From NCBI RefSeq assembly GCF_000739595.1, contig NZ_BBJP01000006.1:62001-126000 (forward strand): a DNA stretch of 64,000 nt, given 5' to 3'. The DNA is from Halorubrum halophilum (lineage in GTDB: Archaea > Halobacteriota > Halobacteria > Halobacteriales > Haloferacaceae). The notes below the pieces were generated by a model. The model did not search any database. It had not been told where the DNA came from and was given only the letters and a program-made list of their open reading frames with translations. Shown piece after piece: positions 8,903-18,454 of the stretch. Within the stretch, counting starts at the first letter, position 1; every line of letters starts with the position of its first letter. Both the position numbers and the translations under genes were made by a program.

Positions 8903-10678
8903 ATGGACCAACAGGTGGACGTCGTCGTCGTCGGCGGGGGATCGACGGGGTGCGGCGTCGTCAGGGACCTCGCGCGGCGGGGGCTCGACGCGGTGCTCGT
9001 CGAGAAGGGGAACCTGACACACGGCACGACGGGGCGGATGCACGGGCTCTTACACAGCGGGGGGCGGTACGCGGTCTCCGACCAGAAGAGCGCGCGCGAG
9101 TGCATCGAGGAGAACCTGGTGCTCCGCGACATCGCGGCCCACTGCGTCGAGGAGACCGGCGGGCTGTTCGTCAAGCGCCCGGAGGACTCCGAGGAGTACT
9201 TCCAAGAGAAGCTGGAGGGGTGTAAGGCGTGCGACATCCCCGTCGAGGTGATCGACGGCGAGGAGGCGCGGCGTCGCGAGCCGTACCTCGCGCGCGACGT
9301 GGAGAAGGCGATCGCGTTACCCGACGGCGCGGTCGACCCCTTCCGGCTCTGCGTCGCCAACGCGGCCGACGCCCGCGAGCACGGCGCGCGGATCGAGACC
9401 CACGCCCCGGTGACCGACGTGCTCGTCGAGGACGGCGAGGTCGTCGGCGTGGAGATCGAACACGAGACCGGGCCCGGCAAGCGCGTCCACCGCGAGCCCG
9501 GAACCACCGAGCAGATCCGCGCGCGCCACGTCGTCAACGCGACCGGCGCGTGGGCGGGCAACGTCGGCGAGATGGCCGGCGTCGACGTGGAGGTGCGCCC
9601 CTCGAAGGGCGTGATGACGGTGATGAACACCCGGCAGGTCGACACCGTGATCAACCGCTGTCGGCCGAAGGGCGACGCCGACATCATCGTCCCCCACGAG
9701 ACCGCCTGCATCCTCGGCACGACCGACGAGGAGGTCGACGACCCCGAGGACTACCCCGAGGAGGAGTGGGAGGTCGACCTGATGATCGAGACGCTCTCGG
9801 AGCTGGTTCCGGCGCTGAAAGACGCCCGGACGCTCCGGTCGTTCTGGGGCGTCCGTCCCCTCTATGAACCCCCCGGCACCGGCACCGAGGACCCGACCGA
9901 TATCACCCGCGACTACTTCCTCCTGGACCACGGCGACCGCGACGACCTGCCGGGGATGACCACCATCGTCGGCGGGAAGCTCACCACCTACCGCATGATG
10001 GCCGAGTCCATCTCCGACCACGTCTGCGACGCGCTCGGCCACGACGCGACCTGCGACACCGCCGACGCGCCGCTGCCGGGGTCGGAGGACCCGGCGCGCA
10101 TGGACGAGCTGATGGACGAGTTCGGGCTCCGATCCCCGGTGGCCCGCCGGTCGGGCCAGCGGCTCGGATCGCGCGCCGACGGCGTGCTCGACCAGTACGA
10201 CCCGAACCCCGTCGTCTGCGAGTGCGAGGGCGTCACGCGCGCCGAGGTGCAGGACGCGATCGGCGATGCTGGCAGCGATCTCAACGCGGTCCGCCTGCGG
10301 ACCCGCGCCTCGATGGGGAACTGTCAGGGCGGGTTCTGTTCGCACCGGATCGCCGCCGAGCTCGCGCAGGAGTACCCGGAGCCCGTCGTCCGCGACGCGG
10401 AGGACGAGCTGTACCAGGAGCGCTGGAAGGGCCAGCGCCACGCGCTGTGGGGGCGTCAGCTCTCGCAGGCGATGCTGAACCACATGCTGCACGCGACCAC
10501 AATGAACCGCGACGGCGACCCGGCGAACCTCGACCGCGAGGTCGACTTCGGGGCGTTCGACGCGGGCGCGGGGAGCGGGACGGCCGGGTCCGATGCCGGC
10601 GAGGGCGGCGACGCCGGGACCGCAGCGACCGATGGCGGTCGCGCAGCGGACGACGCGACCACCGATGGGGGGATCTGA
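8903..10678 (+). CDS. glpA: anaerobic-type glycerol-3-phosphate dehydrogenase subunit A
   Basis: Catalytic FAD subunit of the GlpABC complex, oxidising glycerol-3-phosphate to dihydroxyacetone phosphate at the membrane and passing electrons to quinone. The 591-residue product starts with the dinucleotide-binding [20 protein letters not shown]. It carries a C-terminal BFD-like iron-sulfur region, [16 protein letters not shown], with a later [11 protein letters not shown]. The last 35-40 residues are a low-complexity Gly/Ala/Asp tail ([17 protein letters not shown]), a haloarchaeal extension. The TGA overlaps the ATG of glpB by one base, indicating translational coupling. Confidence 0.96.
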   Translation: MDQQVDVVVVGGGSTGCGVVRDLARRGLDAVLVEKGNLTHGTTGRMHGLLHSGGRYAVSDQKSARECIEENLVLRDIAAHCVEETGGLFVKRPEDSEEYFQEKLEGCKACDIPVEVIDGEEARRREPYLARDVEKAIALPDGAVDPFRLCVANAADAREHGARIETHAPVTDVLVEDGEVVGVEIEHETGPGKRVHREPGTTEQIRARHVVNATGAWAGNVGEMAGVDVEVRPSKGVMTVMNTRQVDTVINRCRPKGDADIIVPHETACILGTTDEEVDDPEDYPEEEWEVDLMIETLSELVPALKDARTLRSFWGVRPLYEPPGTGTEDPTDITRDYFLLDHGDRDDLPGMTTIVGGKLTTYRMMAESISDHVCDALGHDATCDTADAPLPGSEDPARMDELMDEFGLRSPVARRSGQRLGSRADGVLDQYDPNPVVCECEGVTRAEVQDAIGDAGSDLNAVRLRTRASMGNCQGGFCSHRIAAELAQEYPEPVVRDAEDELYQERWKGQRHALWGRQLSQAMLNHMLHATTMNRDGDPANLDREVDFGAFDAGAGSGTAGSDAGEGGDAGTAATDGGRAADDATTDGGI

Positions 10679-12057
10679 TGGCGATCGATAGCGACGTGCT
10701 GGTCGTCGGCGGCGGGCTGGCGGCGATCACCTCGGCGATCGCGGCGGCCCGGGAGGGCGCCGACGTGCGCCTCGTCTCTCACAAGGCGAGCACGCTCCGG
10801 CAGGCCTCCGGGCTGATCGACGCGCTCGGGTACGTGCCGGCGACCGAGCCCGCGAAGCCCCTGCGCGAAGGACCTCCTACGGCCGGGCGCGAGCTCGACC
10901 GCGACGAGTGGCCCGACCCGGAAGGGCCGCTCGCCGACCCCTTCGAGGCGATCGACCGGCTCCCCGAGACGCACCCCTACCGTGTCCTCGGCGCCGACGC
11001 GCTCCGGGAGGGACTGGCCCTGTTCGACGACCTCGCGGGCGACGCGTACCGCGGAGGGCACACCGACAGCAACGCCCTTCTCCCCACGTTCGGCGGGAGC
11101 GTGAAGCCGACCGCACGCTACCCGGCCGCCGCCGAGGCCGGGCTCGCGAGCGACGACCGACCCGCGCTCATCGTCGGGTTCCGGTCGCTCACCGAGTACG
11201 ACGCGCGCGCCTTCGCCGGGCGGCTGGAGGCCGCGGGGGTCCCGTTCGACGTCGCCGGCGCGGAGGTGGAGTTCGCCGAGGCGTTCCGCGCGGACACGAA
11301 GGTCACCCGGCTCGCGAAGGCGCTCGACCACGACGAGGAGATCGGCGGGGCCCCTGCCCGCGAGGCGCTGGCGAAGGCCGTCGGTCCGCACCTCCACGAC
11401 GTGGTCGACGAGGCGGGCGGCGTGGACCGCGTCGAGCGCGTCGGATTCCCGGCGTTCCTCGGCGACGACCGCGGCGACGAGGTCCGCGCAGAACTGGCCG
11501 ACCGGCTCGGCGCGGACGTGTTCGAGATCCCGATGGGGCCGCCGAGCCTCCCGGGACTCAGGCTGGAGGACCGACTGTACGACGCGCTCGACGCCGAGGG
11601 CGTCCGGTTCGAGACCGGGAACCCGGTCGTCGGGATCGAGACCGAGTCGGACGGGCGGATCGAGACGGTCGCGGTCGACCGGAAGGGCCGTGAGACCCCC
11701 TACGGCGCCGACGCCTTCGTGCTCGCGACCGGGGGGCTCGTCGGGAAGGGGCTCGACTCGGACCGCGAGAGCGTCCGCGAGCCGATTTTCGACCTCCACG
11801 TCGAGCAGCCGGCGGACCGCTACGAGTGGTTCGTCGACGACGCGTTCGGCGACCAGCCGTACGCGCGCTTCGGCGTCCGGATCGGCGAGGGAGCGCGCGC
11901 GCTGGACGCGGACGGGGAACCGGAGTACGACAACGTCTTCGCGGCCGGCGGGGTCGTCGGCGGCGCGGACGCAGCCCGGGAGAAGTCCGCGAGCGGAGTG
12001 TCGCTCGCGACCGGGATCGCGGCGGGACGGCGGGCGGCGACGGAGGCAACTCAATGA
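10678..12057 (+). CDS. glpB: anaerobic-type glycerol-3-phosphate dehydrogenase subunit B
   Basis: Second flavoprotein-like subunit of GlpABC. From the ATG at 10678, overlapping the glpA stop, it has 459 residues. The N terminus VLVVGGGLAAITSAIAAARE is a Rossmann FAD motif, and LVSHKASTLRQASGLIDALG is typical of GlpB. The C-terminal region FAAGGVVGGADAAREKSASG closes the flavin fold. The alternative longer frame beginning at 10222 overlaps glpA and is only an open extension. Its TGA overlaps the ATG of glpC (ATGA). Confidence 0.95.
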   Translation: MAIDSDVLVVGGGLAAITSAIAAAREGADVRLVSHKASTLRQASGLIDALGYVPATEPAKPLREGPPTAGRELDRDEWPDPEGPLADPFEAIDRLPETHPYRVLGADALREGLALFDDLAGDAYRGGHTDSNALLPTFGGSVKPTARYPAAAEAGLASDDRPALIVGFRSLTEYDARAFAGRLEAAGVPFDVAGAEVEFAEAFRADTKVTRLAKALDHDEEIGGAPAREALAKAVGPHLHDVVDEAGGVDRVERVGFPAFLGDDRGDEVRAELADRLGADVFEIPMGPPSLPGLRLEDRLYDALDAEGVRFETGNPVVGIETESDGRIETVAVDRKGRETPYGADAFVLATGGLVGKGLDSDRESVREPIFDLHVEQPADRYEWFVDDAFGDQPYARFGVRIGEGARALDADGEPEYDNVFAAGGVVGGADAAREKSASGVSLATGIAAGRRAATEATQ

Positions 12058-13607
12058 CACGACACACGGACGACGGCGACGCGGAGGAGGGGAACGGAAC
12101 CGACGGGGAGCGCGACGACGGGACTGAGCCCCCGGCAAGCCCCGGCGTCCCGGAGGCGGGACGCGACGAGCAGCCGTCGATCTTCGTCCCCGACGACGGG
12201 GAGGTGCCCGAGGCAGGGTCGGACGACGGCCTTGGCGCGGGACCCGCCACCGGCGACGGCGTCGCCGACCGTGCCGCAGATCGCGCCGCCACCGACGGGG
12301 GCGTCGAGAGCGCGACCGGCGGGAGCGATTCGACCGAACTCGACCCGGACGCCTACGACCCGGTGGACGTGTTCCCGGGCGGCGACCTCGACTTGCGGGA
12401 GGGCGCCGACTCCTGTTACAAGTGCACGAGCTGTGACACCTCCTGTCCGGTCGCCGAGGTCGACGAGGAGTTCCCGGGACCGAAGTTCCAGGGGCCGGAG
12501 CAGTGGCGGCTCAAGCGCAAGGACGACCACGACATTGACGAGTCGATCACCTCCTGTTCGAACTGCATGCGCTGTGACGACGCCTGTCCCTCTTCCGTGC
12601 CGCTCTCGCAGATGCACAACGAGGCGCGCGGGCAGTTCGTCGAGGAGCAGATGGAGAAGCTCTCGCGAGAGTACATTCGGAACCGAATCCTCTCGAACTA
12701 CCGCTTCTTCGCCTCCATCGCGAGCAAGGTGCCGCGGCTGGCGAACGCCGCGACGAAGATCCCGGGCGCGATGAAACTCGGCGAGAAGGTGCTCGGGATC
12801 GCGGGCGACCGCGAGTTCCCGGACTTCGCCACCGAGACATTCCGCGAGTGGTGGAAGGCCCGCGGCGGCGCGCAGGTCCAGAACCCGGGCAAGCGGGTCG
12901 CTTACTTCCACGGCTGTTACTCCAACTACAACACGCCGGAGGTCGGCAAGGCGATGGTGCGGGTGTACGAGCACTTCGGCTACGAGGTGATGGTGCCCCC
13001 GCAGAAGTGCTCGGGCACGCCGATGTTCGCGAACGGGATGCTGAAGGACGCGCGCCGGCACGCGGAGACGAACGTCGAGAACCTCGTCGAGGCCATCGGC
13101 GAGGGCGCCGACGTGATCGCCTCCTGTACCTCCTGTTCGCTGTCGCTCCGACAGGAGTACCCCGAGCTGTTCGACATCCACGGGATCGAGGACGTCTCCG
13201 AGCACACCTACGAGGCGCTCGAATATCTCCGGATCAACGAGGACTTGGAGGGCGAGCTGGCGGGGACCGAACTCGCCGACGAGCAGGCGTTCGCCTACCA
13301 CGCCCCGTGTCACGCCCGCAATCAGGGGCTCTCTCGGCAGGCCGTCGAGACGTTCCGCGACGTGGACGGCGTGGAGATGGAGGACGTGGGCGACTCCTGT
13401 TCCGGCATCTCGGGCACCTACGGCTGGAAGGCGGAGAAGTACGAGAAGTCGATGGAGATCGGCGCGGAGATGTTCGAGCACATGGAGGACGCCGAGGGCG
13501 ACGTGGGGATGACCGAGTGCCCGACCTGCGCGATGCAGATGGAACACGGCACGGGCTACGAGGTCGAACACCCGCTCCAGCTCCTTGAGGACGCGGTCGG
13601 CGCGTAG
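12054..13607 (+). CDS. glpC: anaerobic-type glycerol-3-phosphate dehydrogenase subunit C
   Basis: Iron-sulfur, membrane-anchoring subunit of GlpABC, carrying electrons to quinone. From ATG 12054 it has 517 residues. The first 100 or so are an acidic, low-complexity haloarchaeal extension (GDAEEGNGTDGERDDGTEP). Two ferredoxin clusters follow, CYKCTSCDTSCP and CSNCMRCDDACP. Two CCG domains come next: the first has HGCYSNYNTPEVGKAM with CSGTP, and the second has APCHARNQG with GDSCSGISGTYGWK. It closes the glpABC operon, in which all three genes overlap by one to four bases. Confidence 0.96.
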   Translation: MTRHTDDGDAEEGNGTDGERDDGTEPPASPGVPEAGRDEQPSIFVPDDGEVPEAGSDDGLGAGPATGDGVADRAADRAATDGGVESATGGSDSTELDPDAYDPVDVFPGGDLDLREGADSCYKCTSCDTSCPVAEVDEEFPGPKFQGPEQWRLKRKDDHDIDESITSCSNCMRCDDACPSSVPLSQMHNEARGQFVEEQMEKLSREYIRNRILSNYRFFASIASKVPRLANAATKIPGAMKLGEKVLGIAGDREFPDFATETFREWWKARGGAQVQNPGKRVAYFHGCYSNYNTPEVGKAMVRVYEHFGYEVMVPPQKCSGTPMFANGMLKDARRHAETNVENLVEAIGEGADVIASCTSCSLSLRQEYPELFDIHGIEDVSEHTYEALEYLRINEDLEGELAGTELADEQAFAYHAPCHARNQGLSRQAVETFRDVDGVEMEDVGDSCSGISGTYGWKAEKYEKSMEIGAEMFEHMEDAEGDVGMTECPTCAMQMEHGTGYEVEHPLQLLEDAVGA

Positions 13608-13710
13608 AATTCGGCGACTGCGGGGGGAAGGACGGAGTTCTTCGCCCCGTTTTTCAGACCGGATAACCGCGAGCGAACGTTTATCAACGCAACGCGGCGA
13701 CTCTGCGGAC

Positions 13711-14775
13711 GTGACGCTCGCACAGTTTCTCGACCGATTCGACGGCGCCGATCGGTCCATCGTCGTCGTCAACCGCACCGACCCGGATCCGGTGTTGAAC
13801 ATGCTCGTGGACACGTTCGGGGAGGACGCGGTGAACGTGGTCGACGGAACGACACGGACGAGCGAACGACCCCGGGCCGATCGGGACCGCGGCGGCGAGG
13901 CGAACCGCCGCGACTCCCGCGGCGGGCTCACCACGCGGGAGTTCACGACGGACCGGATCGTCGACCGGAACGGCGAGGGGATCGGGCCGGGCGACGGTTC
14001 CGAACGCGGTGACGGCGCGGGCGTCGCCGACCGCGGGACACCCGAGCCCGGCGATTCCAGCCCGGTGATCGACGTCGAGACCCTTCGACGGCACGACGAC
14101 GTCCCCTTCGACGGCGACGATCCCGAGGAGCTGGAGAACCTCGCGCTGCTCGTCGAGGACGGCGAGGTGGTCGCGGGGTCGACGCTCGACAAGCTCGGCG
14201 ACGCGGTGCTGTTCGTGAACTCTGACCTGTACGTCACCGGAACCCGGAGCCTCGACGACATCGACCTCCCCTCGGTGATCGGCGGGCTCGCCGACACGAC
14301 GTTCTCGCTGCGCGGCTACCCCGAGTCAAATCGGCAGAAGCTCCTCTTAGTCACCATCTCGCGGTTCATCGAGCGCGCCGCGTGGATGGCCGGTGACGGG
14401 ACGCTCCGGTCGTCGTTCCAGCGACTCTCGCGGATCGACGACGAGGTCGGGACCCGGAAGGTGTACGAGCGCGTCTCCGAAGCGGGCGTCGACACGCACC
14501 TCTACGGGATCCCGGACGACCTCCCGCGCGACCTCGAGGCGGTGATCCACGCCGGCGATACCCGGGACTTCACCGACAGCTGGTTCGTGGTATACCGCCC
14601 GCCGGGCGGGCCTCAGTCGGTCGATGTCGACTCCGGAAGCGATCTCACACGCGGGATCGAAGGCGGCGTGGGACTGCTCGCGGTCGAAGTCGAGCCGCGG
14701 ACGTGGCGCGGACTGTGGACGTTCGAGCCCGATCGGGTGCAGTCGATGAACCGGTATATCGAGCGGAATCTGTAG
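13711..14775 (+). CDS. DICT-domain sensory protein
   Basis: A 354-residue protein with the DICT domain found in haloarchaeal sensory and transcription-associated proteins. I chose the GTG at 13711 (VTLAQFLDRFDGADRSIVVV), preceded by a TATA-like tttatc at about 13680; the frame is open further left but crosses that box. A hydrophilic linker (about residues 50-115) separates the N-terminal segment from the main domain. The main domain includes LFVNSDLYVTGTRSLDDIDL, LLLVTISRFIERAAWMAG and the closing LLAVEVEPRTWRGLWTFEPD. The ligand is unknown. It follows glpC by about 100 bases but appears to have its own promoter. Confidence 0.75.
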   Translation: MTLAQFLDRFDGADRSIVVVNRTDPDPVLNMLVDTFGEDAVNVVDGTTRTSERPRADRDRGGEANRRDSRGGLTTREFTTDRIVDRNGEGIGPGDGSERGDGAGVADRGTPEPGDSSPVIDVETLRRHDDVPFDGDDPEELENLALLVEDGEVVAGSTLDKLGDAVLFVNSDLYVTGTRSLDDIDLPSVIGGLADTTFSLRGYPESNRQKLLLVTISRFIERAAWMAGDGTLRSSFQRLSRIDDEVGTRKVYERVSEAGVDTHLYGIPDDLPRDLEAVIHAGDTRDFTDSWFVVYRPPGGPQSVDVDSGSDLTRGIEGGVGLLAVEVEPRTWRGLWTFEPDRVQSMNRYIERNL

Positions 14776-15005
14776 GTGAGGACCCGACCGCGCTCCGCCG
14801 GCGATTCGTAGGTAGCGGTGTGCGAAACGCGCGGGTCGTACCGGAGCAGGGGCGAGTGACACGGAGAGTGAGTACGTCGCCCACTCCCGCTCCCCGATTA
14901 AGCAGCAGTCTTCAGTCACCAAGCGTTTCGGACGGAGATATCTCTGAGGCAGACGGGTTCCACAGGGTACAACAAGCGCCAGAGATCGGACCGCCCGGCT
15001 TCCGA

Positions 15006-15575
15006 TCAGTCGTCGCCCTTCGCGTCGACGATCACGACCTCGCCGTCCTCGACGGTGACGTTGATGAGGGTCTTCACGTTGTAATCGGTCTGATCGAGCT
15101 CGTTTTCGCCCGCCTTCTTGATCACGGCGACGACGTCGACGACCTCGGCGCCGACCTCGTTCGTCAGCGCGTCGAGGATGGCCTTCATCGTGCCACCGGT
15201 CGAGAGCACGTCGTCGAGGACGAGCACGCGGTCGCCCTCCTCCACGTCGTTGATGTACATCTCCGACTCGGAGTAGCCGGTCTCCTGGAACAGCGGGACC
15301 TCGCCGTCGAGGCCGTACTGGCGCTTGCGGATGACGACCAGCGGGATGTCGGTCATCAGCGAGAGCGCGGTGGAGATGTGGATCCCCATCGCCGCGGGGG
15401 TGACGATCTTGTCGACGTTCTCCAGCTCCGCCTTCCGGATGATCCGGATGACGATCTCCCGGAGGAGCTCCGGTTTGAGCATGGGAACGCCGTCGCTGAT
15501 CGGGTGGACGAAGTACTGGTACTCGCCTTTCTCGATGATCGGCGCGTCGAGGAGCGACTGCCGCAACTGGTCCAT
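15006..15575 (-). CDS. hpt: hypoxanthine/guanine (purine) phosphoribosyltransferase
   Basis: A PRPP-dependent purine salvage enzyme of the archaeal Hpt/Apt-like group, 189 residues from the ATG at 15573-15575 ([20 protein letters not shown]). A frame extension to 15641 adds 22 non-family residues across the likely promoter and is rejected. The PRPP loop is [17 protein letters not shown], with the DD pair binding ribose hydroxyls. The segment [18 protein letters not shown] is also typical. The base specificity cannot be fixed from sequence alone. Upstream on the coding strand is tttattaatcc, a good TATA box for a leaderless message. Confidence 0.9.
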   Translation of the reverse strand: MDQLRQSLLDAPIIEKGEYQYFVHPISDGVPMLKPELLREIVIRIIRKAELENVDKIVTPAAMGIHISTALSLMTDIPLVVIRKRQYGLDGEVPLFQETGYSESEMYINDVEEGDRVLVLDDVLSTGGTMKAILDALTNEVGAEVVDVVAVIKKAGENELDQTDYNVKTLINVTVEDGEVVIVDAKGDD

Positions 15576-15718
15576 GTCGCCGGTACTCGGGCGGATTAAT
15601 AAAGCGTGGCGGTTGCGTTGCTCGGTGCGGGCCGGTGGCACGCAGCAGTCGCGCCTTGGTCGTGGATCCCGTCCCGGAACTGACGCAATCCGCGAACGTC
15701 ACAGAAACCCCAGCCGCC

Positions 15719-15945
15719 CGCTTATAAGTGAGTGAGTAGGGATCGGTTGGGAACTCTTCCAAAGCCCCAGCCGGCGGCGAAGCCGCCGGCGACTGCCCCT
15801 TTGAGTCCCACCCGACCGCACAGCCCCGCACCTCACGCCTCCCCAGCCTCGTCGGCTCGGCGTTTATAAACGCCGAGCCGACTCCCTCGCGCGTGCGACT
15901 CACGCCCTCCGGGCGTTCGTCGGCACGCGCCACCGCATCACTCTG
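15719..15945. repeat. Dispersed structured element, copy B (core only, no inverted ends seen)
   Basis: A shorter relative of copies A and C filling most of the 390-bp gap 15576-15965. It keeps the conserved blocks caaagccccag, ctgcccctttga, cctccccagcctcgtcg and cgcgccaccgca. The first stem is gccggcggc (15770-15778) with gccgccggc (15782-15790). The second is a perfect 32-nt palindrome at 15851-15882. The third, around 15895-15930, is imperfect. The 18-bp inverted ends of the long copies are not visible. The element runs almost to the 3' end of the enoyl-CoA hydratase-like gene at 15966. Confidence 0.8.
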
Positions 15946-15965
15946 GTTCCGGTCCCCGACTTCGC

Positions 15966-16745
15966 CTACTCGAACTCCGGCTCCCGCTTCTCCAAGAACG
16001 CGGCCATCCCCTCGCGCTGGTCGTGGGTGCCGAACAGGCTGGCCCACGCCCGACGTTCCAGGGCGAGCCCGCTCGCCCCCGACCCGTCGCGGGCGGCGTT
16101 GAGCGCCTCCTTCGCCGCGCGGGTCGCGAACGCCGGTTTCGCGGCCAGATCCCCCGCCAGCTCGTCGATCCGGTCGTCGAACGCCTCGTCCGGAACGACC
16201 TCGCCGACGAGTCCGAGCTCGGCCGCCTCGCTCGCGTCGACCCGCTTGCCTAAGAAGACGAGTCGCTTCGCGGTCTCGTCGCCGACCAGCCGCGAGAGCC
16301 GCTGGGTTCCGCCCCAACCGGGGATGATCCCGAGGTCGATCTCGGTCTGCCCGATCACGGCGCTCTGGGCGGCGACGCGGAGGTCACAGGCCAACGCGAG
16401 CTCCGAGCCGCCGCCGAACGCGTACCCGTCGATCGCCGCGACCGTCGGCGCCGGGAACGACTCGATCGCGTCGGCGACGCGGTGGCCCAGCTCCGCGTAC
16501 GCCTGCGCCTCCGGCGTCGACAGCTCGACCATGTAGGAGATGTCCGCGCCGGCGACGAACGCCTCGTCGCCCGCGCCGGCGAGCACGAGCGCGCGGGCGC
16601 CGGCCGTCTCGGCCTCGCCGAGCGCGTCCTCGATCGCTTCCAGCGTGTCGACGGTGAGCGCGTTGAGCTGCTCCGGGCGGTCGACGGTGAGCGTCGCTAC
16701 GTCGCTGTCGTCGTCGACGTCGAGCGTGATCGTGTCCCACGTCAT
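15966..16745 (-). CDS. enoyl-CoA hydratase/isomerase family protein
   Basis: A 259-residue crotonase-fold protein, the usual length. The oxyanion-hole segments are AGAGDEAFVAGADISYMVEL and IDGYAFGGGSELALACDLRV. The catalytic-loop region is EIDLGIIPGWGGTQRL, with the first conserved Glu present. By eye, the position of the second catalytic Glu of true hydratases falls on Arg in ETAKRLVFLGKR, so simple 2-enoyl-CoA hydration is not certain. Some family members are isomerases, lyases or thioesterases. The start is the ATG at 16743-16745. Confidence 0.85.
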   Translation of the reverse strand: MTWDTITLDVDDDSDVATLTVDRPEQLNALTVDTLEAIEDALGEAETAGARALVLAGAGDEAFVAGADISYMVELSTPEAQAYAELGHRVADAIESFPAPTVAAIDGYAFGGGSELALACDLRVAAQSAVIGQTEIDLGIIPGWGGTQRLSRLVGDETAKRLVFLGKRVDASEAAELGLVGEVVPDEAFDDRIDELAGDLAAKPAFATRAAKEALNAARDGSGASGLALERRAWASLFGTHDQREGMAAFLEKREPEFE

Positions 16746-16805
16746 ACCGGCACGTCGCTCGCCGGCGCCATAGTCGTTCGGCAGGCGGAATCTCGAGTGA
16801 ACGCG

Positions 16806-17033
16806 CTAGATCTCCTCGCGGCTGTCGATCTCGCTGTAGATGTACCACGCCGTGGTGTATGCGCCGATGAACAGCAGGTAGCCGAACACGAGTCCGACGA
16901 GCTGGCGGGAGCCGAGCCCGTCCGGCAGCGTCCGCGCGAGGATCCCCAGCGCCACAGCGAACACGACGAGCGAGAACAGCCCCGAGAAGGCGTACACACC
17001 GAGGTCAGAGGTGAGTCGATCGCGCACGCTCAC
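16806..17033 (-). CDS. small two-helix membrane protein
   Basis: A 75-residue protein read from a GTG at 17031-17033 (VSVRDRLTSDLGVYAFSGLF). The start was chosen because a TATA-like tttatcag lies about 20 bases upstream; longer open sequence to 17126 would cover it. It has two hydrophobic segments, FSLVVFAVALGILA and LVGLVFGYLLFIGAYTTAWY, and a charged tail ending REEI. I recognise no function. It is divergent from aroC. Confidence 0.65.
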   Translation of the reverse strand: MSVRDRLTSDLGVYAFSGLFSLVVFAVALGILARTLPDGLGSRQLVGLVFGYLLFIGAYTTAWYIYSEIDSREEI

Positions 17034-17082
17034 GACAACGCGACCCGCTGATAAACCACCACCGGTCGCGGCGAGGCGCCGA

Positions 17083-17125
17083 TCGGTTGCGCGGATTGCA
17101 GGTTCGGTCGGTTGCGCGGATTGCA
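17083..17125 (+). promoter_or_regulatory. 18-bp direct repeats upstream of aroC
   Basis: The word tcggttgcgcggattgca occurs perfectly at 17083-17100 and again at 17108-17125, a 25-bp period. It is followed by the TATA-like tatat at 17131-17135 and the aroC ATG at 17158, about 26 bases on, as for a leaderless message. The position suggests an activator or upstream-element site. A recent tandem duplication is the alternative. Confidence 0.5.
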
Positions 17126-17157
17126 ACCCCTATATGCCCTCGGCCATACGGTCGCGT

Positions 17158-18345
17158 ATGAACGGGAACCGGTTCGGTCGGCTCTTCCAGGTGACGACGT
17201 ACGGCGAGAGCCACGGCGACGCGATGGGCGTGACGGTCTCGGGCGTGCCCGCCGGCGTCGAGCTCGACGAGGAGGCCATTCAGGCGCAGCTCGACCGGCG
17301 CAAGCCGGGCCAGTCGATGATCACGACCTCGCGGGGCGAGCCCGACGAGGTCGTCGTCAACTCCGGCGTGCAGGACGGCTACACCACCGGCACGCCGATC
17401 GGGATGGTGATCCAGAACAAGGACGCGCGCTCGGGGAAGTACGAGCCGTACGTCACGGCGCCGCGCCCCTCCCACGGCGACTACACCTACTCCGCGAAGT
17501 TCGGCACGCGCAACTGGGGCGGCGGCGGGCGCTCCTCCGCGCGCGAGACGGTGAACTGGGTCGCTGCCGGCGCGGTCGCCGAGCAGGTGCTCGACGCCTC
17601 CGACCACGACGTGGAGATCAAAGCGCACGTGAACCGGATCGGCGACGTCGAGGCCGACGACGTGAGCTTCGAGCAGATCCTCGAACACTCGGAGGAGAAC
17701 GACGTGCGCTGTGCCGACCCAGAGGCGGCCGCCGAGATGCAGGAGCTGATCGAACGGTATCAAGAGGCGGGCGACTCCATCGGCGGCTCCATCTACTTCG
17801 AGTGCCGCGGCGTCCCCCGCGGGCTCGGCGCGCCCCGATTCGACGGCTTCCCCTCCCGGCTCGGACAGGCGATGTTCTCGATCCCGGCGACCACGGGCGT
17901 CGAGTTCGGGCTCGGGAAAGCGGCCGTGAACGTCTCCGGCAGCGAGCGCAACGAGGACTGGACCTTCGACGACGGCGAGTCCTTCGACCACGTCGAGAGC
18001 GAGGAGGGCGACCCGGTCCCCGTCGGCAACGACCACGGCGGGCTCCAGGGCGGGATCACTACGGGCGAGCCGGTCTACGGCGAGGCGACGTGGCACGCGC
18101 CCACCTCGATCCCGAAGAAGCAGCGCTCGGCCGACTGGGAGACGAGCGAGGAGAAGGACGTGCAGGTCGTCGGCCGCCACGACCCCGTGCTCCCGCCGCG
18201 GGCCGTCCCCGTCGTCGAGGCGATGCTGTACTGCACCGTCCTCGACTTCATGCTGCTCGCCGGCCGGATCAATCCCGACCGCGTCGACGGCAACCCGGGC
18301 CAGTACGATACCGATTACCACCCGAGCAGTCCCGATAACGAGTAG
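17158..18345 (+). CDS. aroC: chorismate synthase
   Basis: Last step of the shikimate pathway: anti-1,4-elimination of phosphate from EPSP to give chorismate, needing reduced FMN. The product has 395 residues from the ATG at 17158 (MNGNRFGRLFQVTTYGESHG). Clear signatures are GESHGDAMG, HGDYTYSAKFG, GGGRSSARETVNWVAAGAVA and GNDHGGLQGGITTGEP. The length is normal. In-frame upstream sequence from 17011 crosses the promoter and the direct repeats and is rejected. The gene stands alone between a small membrane protein and a toxin-antitoxin pair. Confidence 0.97.
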   Translation: MNGNRFGRLFQVTTYGESHGDAMGVTVSGVPAGVELDEEAIQAQLDRRKPGQSMITTSRGEPDEVVVNSGVQDGYTTGTPIGMVIQNKDARSGKYEPYVTAPRPSHGDYTYSAKFGTRNWGGGGRSSARETVNWVAAGAVAEQVLDASDHDVEIKAHVNRIGDVEADDVSFEQILEHSEENDVRCADPEAAAEMQELIERYQEAGDSIGGSIYFECRGVPRGLGAPRFDGFPSRLGQAMFSIPATTGVEFGLGKAAVNVSGSERNEDWTFDDGESFDHVESEEGDPVPVGNDHGGLQGGITTGEPVYGEATWHAPTSIPKKQRSADWETSEEKDVQVVGRHDPVLPPRAVPVVEAMLYCTVLDFMLLAGRINPDRVDGNPGQYDTDYHPSSPDNE

Positions 18346-18426
18346 CGAACGACCGAGTCCTTCGACGACACCGTTCGCTTTTCTCGATGTTCATGGGGAC
18401 TCGACTGGAGTCCTCGCCATCACGCT

Positions 18427-18443
18427 TATTACAGAGTATTACA
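18427..18443 (+). promoter_or_regulatory. Paired TATTACA sites before HTH/toxin operon
   Basis: TATTACA occurs at 18427-18433 and 18437-18443, exactly ten bases apart (one helical turn), overlapping the likely promoter and 12 bases before the ATG at 18455. This is a plausible autoregulatory operator for the HTH protein encoded next. Confidence 0.45.
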
Positions 18444-18454
18444 AACTATTTCGT

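Noticed and set aside
10222-10677. Longer start for glpB
   Set aside because: Open frame overlapping glpA in another phase; GC-rich DNA often leaves such extensions and the ATG overlapping the glpA stop starts with the FAD motif.
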